Positions 1 to 7,867 of a DNA stretch of 64,000 bases are shown here, in pieces. The notes below the pieces were generated by a model. That model searched no databases. It saw only the letters and a list, made by a program, of their open reading frames with translations, and was not told the DNA's origin. The position numbers and the translations under genes are program-made. Within the stretch, counting starts at the first letter, position 1. The number at the start of each line of letters is the position of its first letter. The DNA is from Thermohalobaculum sp050043005. Its GTDB lineage: Bacteria > Pseudomonadota > Alphaproteobacteria > Rhodobacterales > Rhodobacteraceae. Where the stretch lies: contig JBHJIZ010000060.1 of assembly GCA_050043005.1 (NCBI GenBank), positions 8,327-72,326 on the forward strand, read 5' to 3'.

Positions 1-74
1 TGCGCACAGCAGCTGGCGTTCTGGCCGATTACCAGTAACCCGGATCCCACTTTCTCTCGCCCAGGAGCCGCCTC

Positions 75-815
75 ATGTCTGTTGACGGACTGAAAATCCT
101 TGTCACCGGTGCCTCCAGCGGGATCGGAGAGCATCTCGCCAAGTCACTTGCCGAGGCCGGTGCTCGCGTCGTCGTCGCCGCGCGAAGGCTGGACCGCCTG
201 GAAGCGCTGGCTGAAAGCCACGACGCGATCACACCGGTTGCCCTGGACGTTGGCGACCCGGACAGCGTGAAACAGGGTGTTCGTTCCGCCGCCGAGGCGA
301 TGGGAGGCCTGGACGGGCTTCTCAACAATGCCGGGATCGCGTGGGGTGGACACGCCCTGAACATGTCAGAGGATGACTGGACCCGTGTGATCGACATCAA
401 CGTGAATGGCGTGTTTCGCGTGGCGACCGCCTGCGCGCCGATCATGGCGGAGGACGGTGGCGGCGCGATCGTCAACACGGCGTCCGTGCTGAGCTTTCGG
501 CCCGGCGAGAAGGTTGCGGCCTATGCGACCTCCAAGGCCGCCGTCGCCCATCTGACCAAGAGCCTCGCGCTGGAGTGGGCGCCGATGGGTGTGCGCGTCA
601 ACGCGATCGCGCCGGGCTATTTTCCAACCGAAATGACCAGTCCTTTCCTCGCAACACCGAAGGGGAAGGCGCTCGCCGACAACGTGCCGATGCGCCGGGT
701 CGGCGAGATGCATGAACTGGAGGGTCCGGTCGAGCTGCTGCTGGGTTCTCGCGGATCGTTCATCACCGGTGCAACGCTTGCGGTGGACGGTGGTCACCTC
801 TGCCAGTCAGTATGA
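75..815 (+). CDS. SDR family NAD(P)-dependent oxidoreductase
   Basis: A 246-residue classical short-chain dehydrogenase, a cytoplasmic NAD(P)-dependent oxidoreductase acting on an alcohol or ketone that cannot be specified. Visible motifs are the nucleotide-binding TGASSGIG near residue 12, the NNAG motif near residue 86, and the catalytic YxxxK as YATSK near residue 154 with an upstream Ser. The C-terminal TGATLAVDGG matches the usual SDR end. The start follows a good ribosome site (CCAGGAG, 8 bases upstream). Length is normal for the family. It is followed by tRNA-Ser on the same strand and no partner gene reveals the substrate. The family call is secure; 3-oxoacyl-ACP reductase-like or sugar/alcohol dehydrogenase roles remain open. 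Confidence 0.9.
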   Translation: MSVDGLKILVTGASSGIGEHLAKSLAEAGARVVVAARRLDRLEALAESHDAITPVALDVGDPDSVKQGVRSAAEAMGGLDGLLNNAGIAWGGHALNMSEDDWTRVIDINVNGVFRVATACAPIMAEDGGGAIVNTASVLSFRPGEKVAAYATSKAAVAHLTKSLALEWAPMGVRVNAIAPGYFPTEMTSPFLATPKGKALADNVPMRRVGEMHELEGPVELLLGSRGSFITGATLAVDGGHLCQSV

Positions 816-873
816 TTGGCGACATGGTTTCTCGGCGGATGGTCAGACACGTCGAATCTGCTGCATCCATTGG

Positions 874-902
874 TTGACAGGCCCGGGCCGCGAACCTATC
901 CC
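874..902 (+). promoter_or_regulatory. Sigma70-type promoter of the tRNA-Ser gene
   Basis: A perfect -35 hexamer TTGACA (874-879) is followed after 17 bases by TATCCC (897-902), which fits a -10 element. The tRNA begins 7 bases further on. The spacing and the lack of another gene start make this the likely promoter of the tRNA. It rests on sequence match only. Confidence 0.6.
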
Positions 903-909
903 CGTCGGC

Positions 910-1000
910 GGGCAGGTGGCCGAGTGGTCGAAGGCGCTCCCCTGCTAAGGGAGTAGGCCCCAAAAGGGTCTCGTGGGTTCGAATCCCATCCTGCCCGCCA
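910..1000 (+). tRNA. tRNA-Ser (anticodon GCU)
   Basis: The acceptor stem GGGCAGG (910-916) pairs with CCTGCCC (990-996), followed by G73 and an encoded CCA end (998-1000). The anticodon stem CTCCC/GGGAG encloses CTGCTAA, so the anticodon is GCT (944-946), reading AGC/AGU serine codons. The T arm contains GGGTTCGAATCCC. A long variable arm (about 954-971) is typical of class II serine tRNAs. The layout closely follows the Escherichia coli serine GCU tRNA. Confidence 0.97.
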
Positions 1001-1327
1001 TTTCAAGAGAGAGAGTACCGAGAGCCGAAAACGGCACATCCAAATCGGTCGGCAAAACTCCGTCTGACGATGGTGGCGGCAAGATGTTCGCGCGCACGTT
1101 TCGCATCCACCCGAACATCTGTTCAAAGATCGTGATGGTCTCAGTCGCTAAAAGCCCTCTCCGCGCACGCCGTGAACTTGAGAGAACGTCGCGGCCCAGT
1201 TTTCTGAATCCGCGAACCTCTAGAGACCGAGCGCCTGAAGCGAAAGAAATTCTTGCCCCAGGTTTGACGTGATAGGCCGAAGCCTTTAACTCTCCACTCA
1301 CTGGATGGATATCAGAAGGTGGTGGCC
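1001..1327. other. Intergenic stretch, no gene recognised
   Basis: About 327 bases lie between the tRNA and the MerR-type regulator. No reading frame here looks coding and no clear CueR dyad or terminator was found. It should hold the promoter of the regulator gene, but none stands out. Confidence 0.5.
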
Positions 1328-1720
1328 ATGAACATCGGAGCTGCATCAAAGGCAGCAGGCCTGCCGATCAAGACCGTTCGGTACTATGCCGATATCGGGC
1401 TCGTCGTTCCCAGCGCGCGAACCGACGCCGGATATCGCCAGTACACCCAAGCCGAGCTTTCTAAGCTGGTTTTCGCGCGCCGTGCGCGAGCCTTTGGTTT
1501 CACGATCGATGCTGTGCGGGAGTTGCTCAGCCTCTATGAGGATCGGAACCGATCGTCCGCCGACGTAAAGCAGATTGCCGAAGAGCGGCTGGAGGATATC
1601 GAGGCCAAGATGCGCGAACTCGAGGCTCTGAAGGATGAACTGTCCCGCCTGGTCCACGCCTGCAGGGGAGATGACAGGCCGGATTGTCCGATTCTCACCG
1701 GGTTTGCTGCAGAAGCCTGA
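1328..1720 (+). CDS. cueR: MerR family Cu(I)-responsive transcriptional regulator (CueR/HmrR type)
   Basis: The protein has 130 residues from the ATG at 1328. This start matches the usual MNI start of CueR and is preceded by AGAAGGTGG; a GTG lies nine bases upstream. The N-terminal MerR helix-turn-helix and wing (KTVRYYADIGLV, GYRQY) is followed by a dimerisation helix and the metal loop ACRGDDRPDC. That loop gives the C-x7-C pair that binds Cu(I) in CueR. Members twist the promoter of copper-efflux genes to activate them. No copper ATPase, oxidase or chaperone gene is adjacent, so the target operon must lie elsewhere. The gene converges on the Crp/Fnr gene. The sensor type is well supported; the symbol is given by family (hmrR is the usual alphaproteobacterial name). 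Confidence 0.88.
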   Translation: MNIGAASKAAGLPIKTVRYYADIGLVVPSARTDAGYRQYTQAELSKLVFARRARAFGFTIDAVRELLSLYEDRNRSSADVKQIAEERLEDIEAKMRELEALKDELSRLVHACRGDDRPDCPILTGFAAEA

Positions 1721-1743
1721 GACCGACGGTCGACCACCAGGGT

Positions 1744-2454
1744 TTATTGAACCTGAAGGCCGCGCATCGGAACCTGCGCGGCAAGGTCACGCAGGCTGGG
1801 TATCTCGACTTCGGTGGGTGAGTGGAATGTCACCAGACCGTCCCTTTTGATCCGCGATATGATGCGGCTGACAGTCTCGGTGTTCAAGCCCAGGTGATCG
1901 GCGATGTCCTCGCGCGACATCGGCAGGGTCAGCCGTGCGGTTTCATGATTGGCCTGACCAGAGCGGTGCGCCAGATCCAAAAGGAACGCGCAGATCCTTT
2001 CGGCTCCGCTAAACCGGCCGAGGCGAACCACATGGCCGAGCGTCTTTTCCAATTGCTTGTGCGACAACTCGAAGAGCAATGACATGACTGCCGGGCGTTC
2101 GGGACCGTTCAGCGGCAATGTGACATCGAAGGTTTCGGAGTCGGTCAGGGCTTCGGCCCGGCACTCGGTCTCGGCGAGCTCGAACGGGCAGACGACGTCC
2201 CCCGGCAACAGGAAGCACATGATCTGACGTCTGCCGTCCTGCATCGTGGCACTGGCCGACAACATGCCCGAGCGGACAATCTGAACGTGGACCGACCCGT
2301 TGATCACTGTACCTCGCACATGGTCCCCGCGGGTGTAGGAGCGCTCGGACACCACACAACCGGGAAGCTCGCGAAGCGACTGAATGAAATCGCGCCTTCG
2401 CTGAGAAGTCGTGGCACGGTTCTGCGCGCCCGTTGCATCAGCCAAGTCGATCAT
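1744..2454 (-). CDS. Crp/Fnr family transcriptional regulator
   Basis: The gene encodes 236 residues from the ATG at 2454, which follows a strong GGGAG/GGGG ribosome site; an upstream in-frame extension to 2565 is less likely. A cyclic-nucleotide-binding-like sensor domain covers about residues 20-140. A winged helix follows with recognition helix LNTETVSRIISR. The E--SR residues there match those that read TTGA half-sites in Fnr. The N-terminal four-cysteine cluster of oxygen-sensing Fnr is absent (only isolated Cys), so it is more like FixK, DNR or NnrR than true Fnr. It is divergent from the multiheme cytochrome gene, and a candidate site lies between them. It is inferred to control that cytochrome under low oxygen or with nitrogen oxides; the signal is not visible. 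Confidence 0.87.
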   Translation of the reverse strand: MIDLADATGAQNRATTSQRRRDFIQSLRELPGCVVSERSYTRGDHVRGTVINGSVHVQIVRSGMLSASATMQDGRRQIMCFLLPGDVVCPFELAETECRAEALTDSETFDVTLPLNGPERPAVMSLLFELSHKQLEKTLGHVVRLGRFSGAERICAFLLDLAHRSGQANHETARLTLPMSREDIADHLGLNTETVSRIISRIKRDGLVTFHSPTEVEIPSLRDLAAQVPMRGLQVQ

Positions 2455-2535
2455 CCCCCGCTCCCGCCTGGGATCGCCAACGGGAAGCCCGCAGCGAGTC
2501 GGAGATTCTGATACAAGGCAGTGTCCTTGCCGACT

Positions 2536-2549
2536 TTGCGCCAAGTCAA
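2536..2549. promoter_or_regulatory. Candidate Fnr/NnrR-type binding site
   Basis: TTGCG-CCAA-GTCAA has the TTG-N8-CAA layout of Fnr-family sites (TTGAT-N4-ATCAA), with one half close to consensus. It lies in the 240-base divergent region between the Crp/Fnr regulator and the dodecaheme cytochrome. AAGTCA recurs at 2564-2569 and 2600-2605, the last inside the dyad TGACTcaAGTCA (2594-2605). Functional assignment is inference. Confidence 0.4.
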
Positions 2550-2694
2550 ATCCGGGCAACTTCAAGTCACCTCACAGAAAGTTTTTGAAAAACTGACTCA
2601 AGTCAGGGCGGCACCGCCAAAAAGCCTGCACCTTCACCGCATCGCGGAAATGCGCGCGTTTCTATTAGCGCGGCACTGCAACGGAGGGGAGCCC

Positions 2695-5019
2695 ATGGCG
2701 TTCCGGTACGGAGTAGCAGCAGCATCCTTGATCAGCGGATTGATGTTCGGCGCGTCCGCGCTGGCCGAGGACGGCTGCATCGGATGCCACAATGGCATCG
2801 AGCAGTTCGTCGACGGCGCGATGCACGATGCGATCGTGGCGATCGGTGAAGAATACAACGACCCTTCGGGCTGTGTGACCTGCCATGGCGGCGATCCGAC
2901 CGCGACGGACGCGGCGGCCGCACACACCGGTTCTCCCGCGGGGTTGGTCGAAGCCGGAGGCCCGCATGTGTTCTATCCCGACCCCGGCGCGCTGTGGATC
3001 GCGGACAAGTCCTGCGGGCAGTGCCATGACGGCTATGCGTCACGTCTGGCCAAATCGCTGATGAACACCGAGGCCGGGAAACTTCAGGGCAACCTTTGGT
3101 CCTGGGGTGTGCAGGAAGACATGAAAGTCGTCTGGGGCAACTATGACCTGATCGACGAGGACGGGCCGGAACCGGCCATCGGAACGGATGCCTACATTCA
3201 ATACATGACCGACTACATCGCGGCGCATCCCGACCAGATGCCGTCCGAAATGAAGCAGGTGCCCGAAGTCGACGTTGATGCAATCGCCGAGCACCCGAAT
3301 TTGGCTGGGATCACCTACTCTCGTCAGCAGTGCCAGCGATGCCATGTCGGCGTCACGGGCCGCGAGAAGCGCGGCGATTTCCGGGGTGCCGGGTGTTCGA
3401 GCTGCCATGTGCCGTACTCGAATGATGGCTTCTACGAAGGCGGTGACCCGACGATCTCGAAGGAACAGCCTGGCAAGTTGATGCTGCACCGGATGCAAGG
3501 ATCGCGGAAGTCCAAGGTCTCTCACAATGGTCTGGAATACTCCGGCATCCCGAACGAGACCTGTTCGTCCTGTCACAACCGCGGCAAGCGGATCGGCGTC
3601 AGCTATCAAGGCATCATGGAGTTCCCGTACGGCTCGCCATATGGGCCAAAGGGCGAAAAGCAGCCCAAGCTACACACCAAGAAGTATCTGTTCATCAAGG
3701 ATGACCTGCACCACCAGGTCGAATCGCGCCCGGGCAATCCGGAAGGCGGCATGCTCTGCCAGGACTGCCACACGACCGTTGCCCTGCACGGCGATGGTAA
3801 CCTGCCGGGCACGACGCTGGCTCAGGTCGAGATTGAGTGCGAGGATTGCCACGGTACCGTCGCCAACTTCCCGTGGGAGCTACCGCTGGGCTATGCCGAA
3901 GAGCACGACAAGGACATCGGCGATATCGCGCGCGGCCTTGGTGACGATCTGCTGGCCGAGCAATACATGGCCGAGGTCTATGAGGCCGAAGACGGTTATC
4001 TGTTGTCGACCCGCGGCAACCCGTTGGGAAATGTCGTCAAGCGTGGGTCAGAGGTGATCATGCACTCGGCCTCGGGCAACGATTTCAAGGTCCCGGTCCT
4101 GAAGCAAATCGCGCTGGACGGCACTTGGAAGAACCAGAACGCCAAGGTCGCGATGGGCAGCATCAACACCCACATGGATAACATGGAGTGTTACGCCTGC
4201 CACGCCGACTGGGCACCGCAGTGCTATGGTTGTCACATCACGGTCGACTACTCCGAAGGCAAGACCGATGTGGATTGGATCAAGAACGCCAACTCTGTCG
4301 GCGAAAATGGCCTGACCGAGGACAACAAGCTTGGGACAAACGGCCTGACGTCTGCGGGTAAGGTGTCCGAGACCCGGTCTTACCTGCGCTGGGAAGAACC
4401 GATCCTGGGCATCAATGGCGAAGGCCGGGTTAGCCCGCTGATGCCGGGCTGCCAGGTCATCACCACAGTCATCGACAAGGACGGCAATACCGTTGCTCAC
4501 AACGAGACATGGATGACCCCGGATGCCGGTGGCACAAAGGGACTGGACCACGCGGCCGTGCAGCCACACACGGCCGGCCGGAAGGCCCGCACCTGCGAAA
4601 GCTGCCACAACAATCCAAAAACCTTGGGTTATGGCATCTCCGATGGCGTCTTCAACTTGAAGAACTCGACGGGCTTCACGGTCGATCTCGAGACAGCACA
4701 GGGCGAGATTATTCCGAGCAGGACACAGCTCCAGTCTCAACCAGTGCCAAGCCTGGACCACGATCTCAGCCAGATCGTCACCCGCGATGGCAAGCAGTTG
4801 GTCACAGTCGGCTCGCACTGGCCGTTGACGGGTCCGCTGCCGACCGAGACGCGCAACAAGATGGAGCGTACGGGTCTGTGCATGGGCTGCCACCAGAACA
4901 TGACAAACGAGGAGATCTGGAACGCCGTCAACAACCCGCGCTTCGCCACCAACGAAGAGCACCAGGCGGTGATGGATCAAGCAATCCACTCGCTGGCCAA
5001 GGACAAGACGGGTGAATGA
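2695..5019 (+). CDS. Periplasmic dodecaheme c-type cytochrome
   Basis: The protein has 774 residues from the ATG at 2695, which has a CGGAGGGG ribosome site. It begins with a Sec signal peptide ending ALA-ED near residue 24, so it is exported to the periplasm. Twelve CxxCH heme c motifs are present: two directly after the signal, five more in the first half, a pair CYACH/CYGCH in the middle, and CESCH and CMGCH near the C-terminus. Many extra His residues could serve as distal ligands. No transmembrane anchor follows the signal peptide. The heme number and length do not fit NrfA, octaheme hydroxylamine/tetrathionate enzymes or MtrA, and I do not recognise a named family. A role in anaerobic electron transfer or as a terminal reductase is inferred from the heme load and the divergent Fnr-type regulator. 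The small Rap1a-like gene follows 55 bases downstream. Confidence 0.9.
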   Translation: MAFRYGVAAASLISGLMFGASALAEDGCIGCHNGIEQFVDGAMHDAIVAIGEEYNDPSGCVTCHGGDPTATDAAAAHTGSPAGLVEAGGPHVFYPDPGALWIADKSCGQCHDGYASRLAKSLMNTEAGKLQGNLWSWGVQEDMKVVWGNYDLIDEDGPEPAIGTDAYIQYMTDYIAAHPDQMPSEMKQVPEVDVDAIAEHPNLAGITYSRQQCQRCHVGVTGREKRGDFRGAGCSSCHVPYSNDGFYEGGDPTISKEQPGKLMLHRMQGSRKSKVSHNGLEYSGIPNETCSSCHNRGKRIGVSYQGIMEFPYGSPYGPKGEKQPKLHTKKYLFIKDDLHHQVESRPGNPEGGMLCQDCHTTVALHGDGNLPGTTLAQVEIECEDCHGTVANFPWELPLGYAEEHDKDIGDIARGLGDDLLAEQYMAEVYEAEDGYLLSTRGNPLGNVVKRGSEVIMHSASGNDFKVPVLKQIALDGTWKNQNAKVAMGSINTHMDNMECYACHADWAPQCYGCHITVDYSEGKTDVDWIKNANSVGENGLTEDNKLGTNGLTSAGKVSETRSYLRWEEPILGINGEGRVSPLMPGCQVITTVIDKDGNTVAHNETWMTPDAGGTKGLDHAAVQPHTAGRKARTCESCHNNPKTLGYGISDGVFNLKNSTGFTVDLETAQGEIIPSRTQLQSQPVPSLDHDLSQIVTRDGKQLVTVGSHWPLTGPLPTETRNKMERTGLCMGCHQNMTNEEIWNAVNNPRFATNEEHQAVMDQAIHSLAKDKTGE

Positions 5020-5074
5020 TGCGAACGGGGGCGGCGTCCGCGCGGCCCTCGCCAACCAGACGACGGAGAGAGCT

Positions 5075-5455
5075 ATGAAATGCGCTTCGATCATCCTGAC
5101 AGCCGCCGTATTCGCATTCGGAATGCATGCGGCGGCCCGGGCCGACAGTTTCACAGGAGCTGACTACAAGGCGAGTGAGTTGCTCTCACCTTGTCAAGAA
5201 TCAGACAATGATGCGCGCTGGGGGGAAGCCGCCGAGACCGAGTGCGAACAGTACCTCATCGGCTTCGCGGACGCGATGATGGAGGTCGGCCAGATCGGTC
5301 CCGAAACCGGTATCTGTCCGCCTCGCTTGAACACTGCTGACGAGATTCGCTGGGCGTTCATGCGCTGGGTGCACGAGGATTACTCCGCGCGCTTGAAGCT
5401 GCCGGCCGCCGACGCGGTACTGGCCACACTCAAAGCCTCGTTTCCTTGCGAATGA
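5075..5455 (+). CDS. Secreted Rap1a/Tai-like domain protein
   Basis: A 126-residue protein starts at the ATG at 5075, behind a GGAGAG ribosome site; an earlier in-frame start overlapping the cytochrome gene is unlikely. A signal peptide (MKCASIILTA to about residue 24) precedes a small alpha-helical domain. Its conserved layout is a tyrosine plus ELLSPC near the start, ECEQYLIGFADAM in the middle, ICPP, and a terminal SFPC. This matches the Rap1a/Tai domain first described for type VI secretion immunity proteins but widely found as periplasmic proteins of unknown role. No type VI genes are in the window, so an immunity role is not supported. Its place behind the cytochrome suggests a cotranscribed accessory protein. 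Confidence 0.7.
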   Translation: MKCASIILTAAVFAFGMHAAARADSFTGADYKASELLSPCQESDNDARWGEAAETECEQYLIGFADAMMEVGQIGPETGICPPRLNTADEIRWAFMRWVHEDYSARLKLPAADAVLATLKASFPCE

Positions 5456-5535
5456 GGCCAAAAGGGTTTGATGCGGCTGGCATCATCTGATTGATCGCCG
5501 ACTCGCCACGGCAGCCAAGGCAGATCAGAATTGCA

Positions 5536-6465
5536 TCAAGCGCGTGCGAAGACCGCATCCACCGCGATCGGGCCATCCGGGCTGACCTGTCCTTGGTCGT
5601 AGAGCCCGATCAGACTCGCCAATACATTGCGCTGTGCTGCGCCATGCAGCGCAGGATCGACATCCGTGTAAATCTCCCTGGTCAAGGTCGCCGCGTCCTT
5701 CGCACCGGAGGACAGCGCCGACAGGATCTGCTCAAGACGCTTCTGTCGATGAGCGCGTTGATAGGCCAGCATACCGTGTGGGTCTTCGACAGCATGGCCG
5801 TGACCGGGAAGGTACAGCATGTCATCTGTGCGCTCTGAAAGACGCTCGAGCGACGACATGAAGGCCGCCATGTCGCCGTCCGGCGGTGAGACCAGAGTGG
5901 TCGCGAAACCCATCACCAGATCACCGGTGAAAACGATGCCGGTCCCTTCAAGCTCGAGGCTGATATGGTTGGACATGTGCCCGGGCGTATGAAGAGCCGT
6001 CAGCGTCCAGTTGCCACCTGAAACGCTGTCCCCGTCCGCGAGCTTTCGATCCGGCAGAAAATCGAGCTCGCCACCCTCGCCGCCGCCAATCTCTGCCCCT
6101 GTGTCGATCAACGCCTGCATGGTCGGCGTGATCCCTGCCCCGTGCGCGCCCCAGGCCCAGACCAGCGCTCCCGTGCGTTCGGAAAGCACCCGCGCGCCGG
6201 GGGAATGGTCGCGATGGCTGTGCGTCACGATGATGTCGGTGATCTTCTCATCAGGCGTGAGTGCTGCCATGATCGCGTCGAGATGCGCCGAACCCTCTGG
6301 ACCGGGATCAATCAGCGCAAGATCGCCTTCGCCGACCAGATAACTCTGAGTGCCGGTGAACGTGTAAGCGGACGGGTTGGGGCACGTGATCCGTCGTACG
6401 CCCGGTGCGACATGAACCGGCGCACCGTACTCGACCGCCGGATCCTTGTTGAACGGATCATTCAT
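5536..6465 (-). CDS. Metallo-beta-lactamase-fold hydrolase (LACTB2-like)
   Basis: The gene encodes 309 residues from the ATG at 6465 (CAGGAG 6 bases upstream); another ATG nine codons earlier lacks such a site. The zinc-binding motif THSHRDHSPG lies near residue 85. A second metal His sits in LHTPGHMSNH, the bridging Asp in FTGDLVMG, and the last His in PGHGHAVEDP. A C-terminal helical domain resembles the winged-helix-like tail of LACTB2-type proteins, which hydrolyse RNA or thioesters. The intact metal ligands indicate an active cytoplasmic hydrolase. Substrate is unknown. It is divergent from the histidine kinase gene, with start codons about 53 bases apart. Confidence 0.85.
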   Translation of the reverse strand: MNDPFNKDPAVEYGAPVHVAPGVRRITCPNPSAYTFTGTQSYLVGEGDLALIDPGPEGSAHLDAIMAALTPDEKITDIIVTHSHRDHSPGARVLSERTGALVWAWGAHGAGITPTMQALIDTGAEIGGGEGGELDFLPDRKLADGDSVSGGNWTLTALHTPGHMSNHISLELEGTGIVFTGDLVMGFATTLVSPPDGDMAAFMSSLERLSERTDDMLYLPGHGHAVEDPHGMLAYQRAHRQKRLEQILSALSSGAKDAATLTREIYTDVDPALHGAAQRNVLASLIGLYDQGQVSPDGPIAVDAVFARA

Positions 6466-6518
6466 CGCGTGCTCCTGTGGCTTGTCAGCCATGTCGCTGC
6501 CCCATAAGCCTTGCCTTC

Positions 6519-7859
6519 ATGGACAGGCTGACCTCCAATCTCAAGCGCTACCTGCCGAACAGCCTGTTCGGGCGGGCGTTAATGATCCTAGTACTGCCGA
6601 TCATCCTTCTTCAGGCCGTGGTCGCATTGGTGTTCATCCAGCGTCACTACGACGGCGTGACGGCCCAAATGGCGAGTTCGATCGCACGCGAGATCAACTA
6701 TGCCATCGACATTGTCGATCAGGCCGAGGATGCCGACGACGCCCGGCGCCTGATGGACCAGTTGAGCGCTCCGCTTGGCTTGGAACTGGGACTGAGCGAA
6801 GGGGAAGCGGTCGCTCCTTCGGCCTTGCGCGAATTCTATGACGTGACGGGCGGGGTGATCGTGGAGACGCTGCGCGACGAGGTTTCCCAACCCGTCGCAC
6901 TGGACATGGTCAGTTTCGAGAAGCTGGTCGATGTCAGGGCCGCAACGTCGAAAGGTGTGTTGCGCATCCTGCTCCCGCGCCGCCGCATGAACGCTGCCAA
7001 CCCGCACCTGCTGCTTGTCTGGATGAGCGCGACGGCCGTCCTGTTGACCGGGATCGCCATTGTCTTCTTGCGCAACCAGATCCGCCCGATCCGCGAACTG
7101 GCCAAGACCGCTGCGGCCTTTGGACGAGGGCGGTCGACGCCTTTCCGACCTGCGGGCGCCGAGGAAGTCCGCCGCGCCGGTGCGGCGTTCCTGGACATGC
7201 GCAACCGGATCGAACGTCATGTCGATCAACGCACCAACATGCTGTCGGGCGTCAGCCACGATCTCAAGACACCGTTGACGCGGATGAAGCTGGCGTTGGC
7301 AGTCTCGGACGACACACTGGAGACACGCGAATTATCACGCGATGTCAGCGAAATGGAGCATATGCTGGCAGGCTTCCTGGCGTTTGCGCGCGGCGAGGGA
7401 GGCGAGGCTTCTGCACCCACCTCACCGATCGAGTTGGCCGAGGAGGTCGCCCATGATGCTCGACGTCGCAATGCTCAGGTATCGGTCTTCGCACAGTTGG
7501 ACACGCCCGAGAATCCTGTGTTGGAGATGCGCCGTCACGCCGTGAAGCGCGCGCTCGCCAACCTGGTCGAGAACGCCGTGCTCTATGGTGAGCGGGCTGC
7601 CATCTCGGTCCGGCTGACCCGCAAGTTCGCCGAGTTCATCATCGAGGATGACGGCCCCGGCATTCCAGCCGACCAGCGCGAGGAGGTGTTGAAACCTTTC
7701 ACCCGTTTGGACGCCGCGCGCAATCAGAACGAGACACCCGGTACAGGCCTTGGGCTGTCAATCGCGCTGGATATTGCGCGCAGCCATGGCGGTTCCTTGC
7801 AGTTCGACGACAGTCAACGGCTGGGCGGATTGCGCGTCACGCTATTGCTGCCGCGCTAG
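6519..7859 (+). CDS. EnvZ-like sensor histidine kinase (orphan)
   Basis: An inner-membrane kinase of 446 residues, taking the ATG at 6519. TM1 lies at about residues 17-40, a periplasmic sensor of roughly 120 residues follows, and TM2 lies at about 160-182. A HAMP linker follows, then the H box GVSHDLKTPLTRMK near residue 245, N box NLVENAVLYGE, G1 box EDDGPGIP and G2 box GTGLGLSIA. All catalytic elements for autophosphorylation are present. EnvZ-type kinases usually sit beside an OmpR-type response regulator, but none is adjacent: the upstream neighbour is a divergent hydrolase and the downstream neighbour is a convergent protease gene. The partner must be encoded elsewhere, and the stimulus is unknown. 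Confidence 0.88.
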   Translation: MDRLTSNLKRYLPNSLFGRALMILVLPIILLQAVVALVFIQRHYDGVTAQMASSIAREINYAIDIVDQAEDADDARRLMDQLSAPLGLELGLSEGEAVAPSALREFYDVTGGVIVETLRDEVSQPVALDMVSFEKLVDVRAATSKGVLRILLPRRRMNAANPHLLLVWMSATAVLLTGIAIVFLRNQIRPIRELAKTAAAFGRGRSTPFRPAGAEEVRRAGAAFLDMRNRIERHVDQRTNMLSGVSHDLKTPLTRMKLALAVSDDTLETRELSRDVSEMEHMLAGFLAFARGEGGEASAPTSPIELAEEVAHDARRRNAQVSVFAQLDTPENPVLEMRRHAVKRALANLVENAVLYGERAAISVRLTRKFAEFIIEDDGPGIPADQREEVLKPFTRLDAARNQNETPGTGLGLSIALDIARSHGGSLQFDDSQRLGGLRVTLLLPR

Positions 7860-7867
7860 GCGCAACG

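Noticed and set aside
5075..5455. Type VI secretion immunity protein
   Set aside because: The Rap1a/Tai domain name suggests this, but no effector or type VI gene is nearby, so only the domain is reported.
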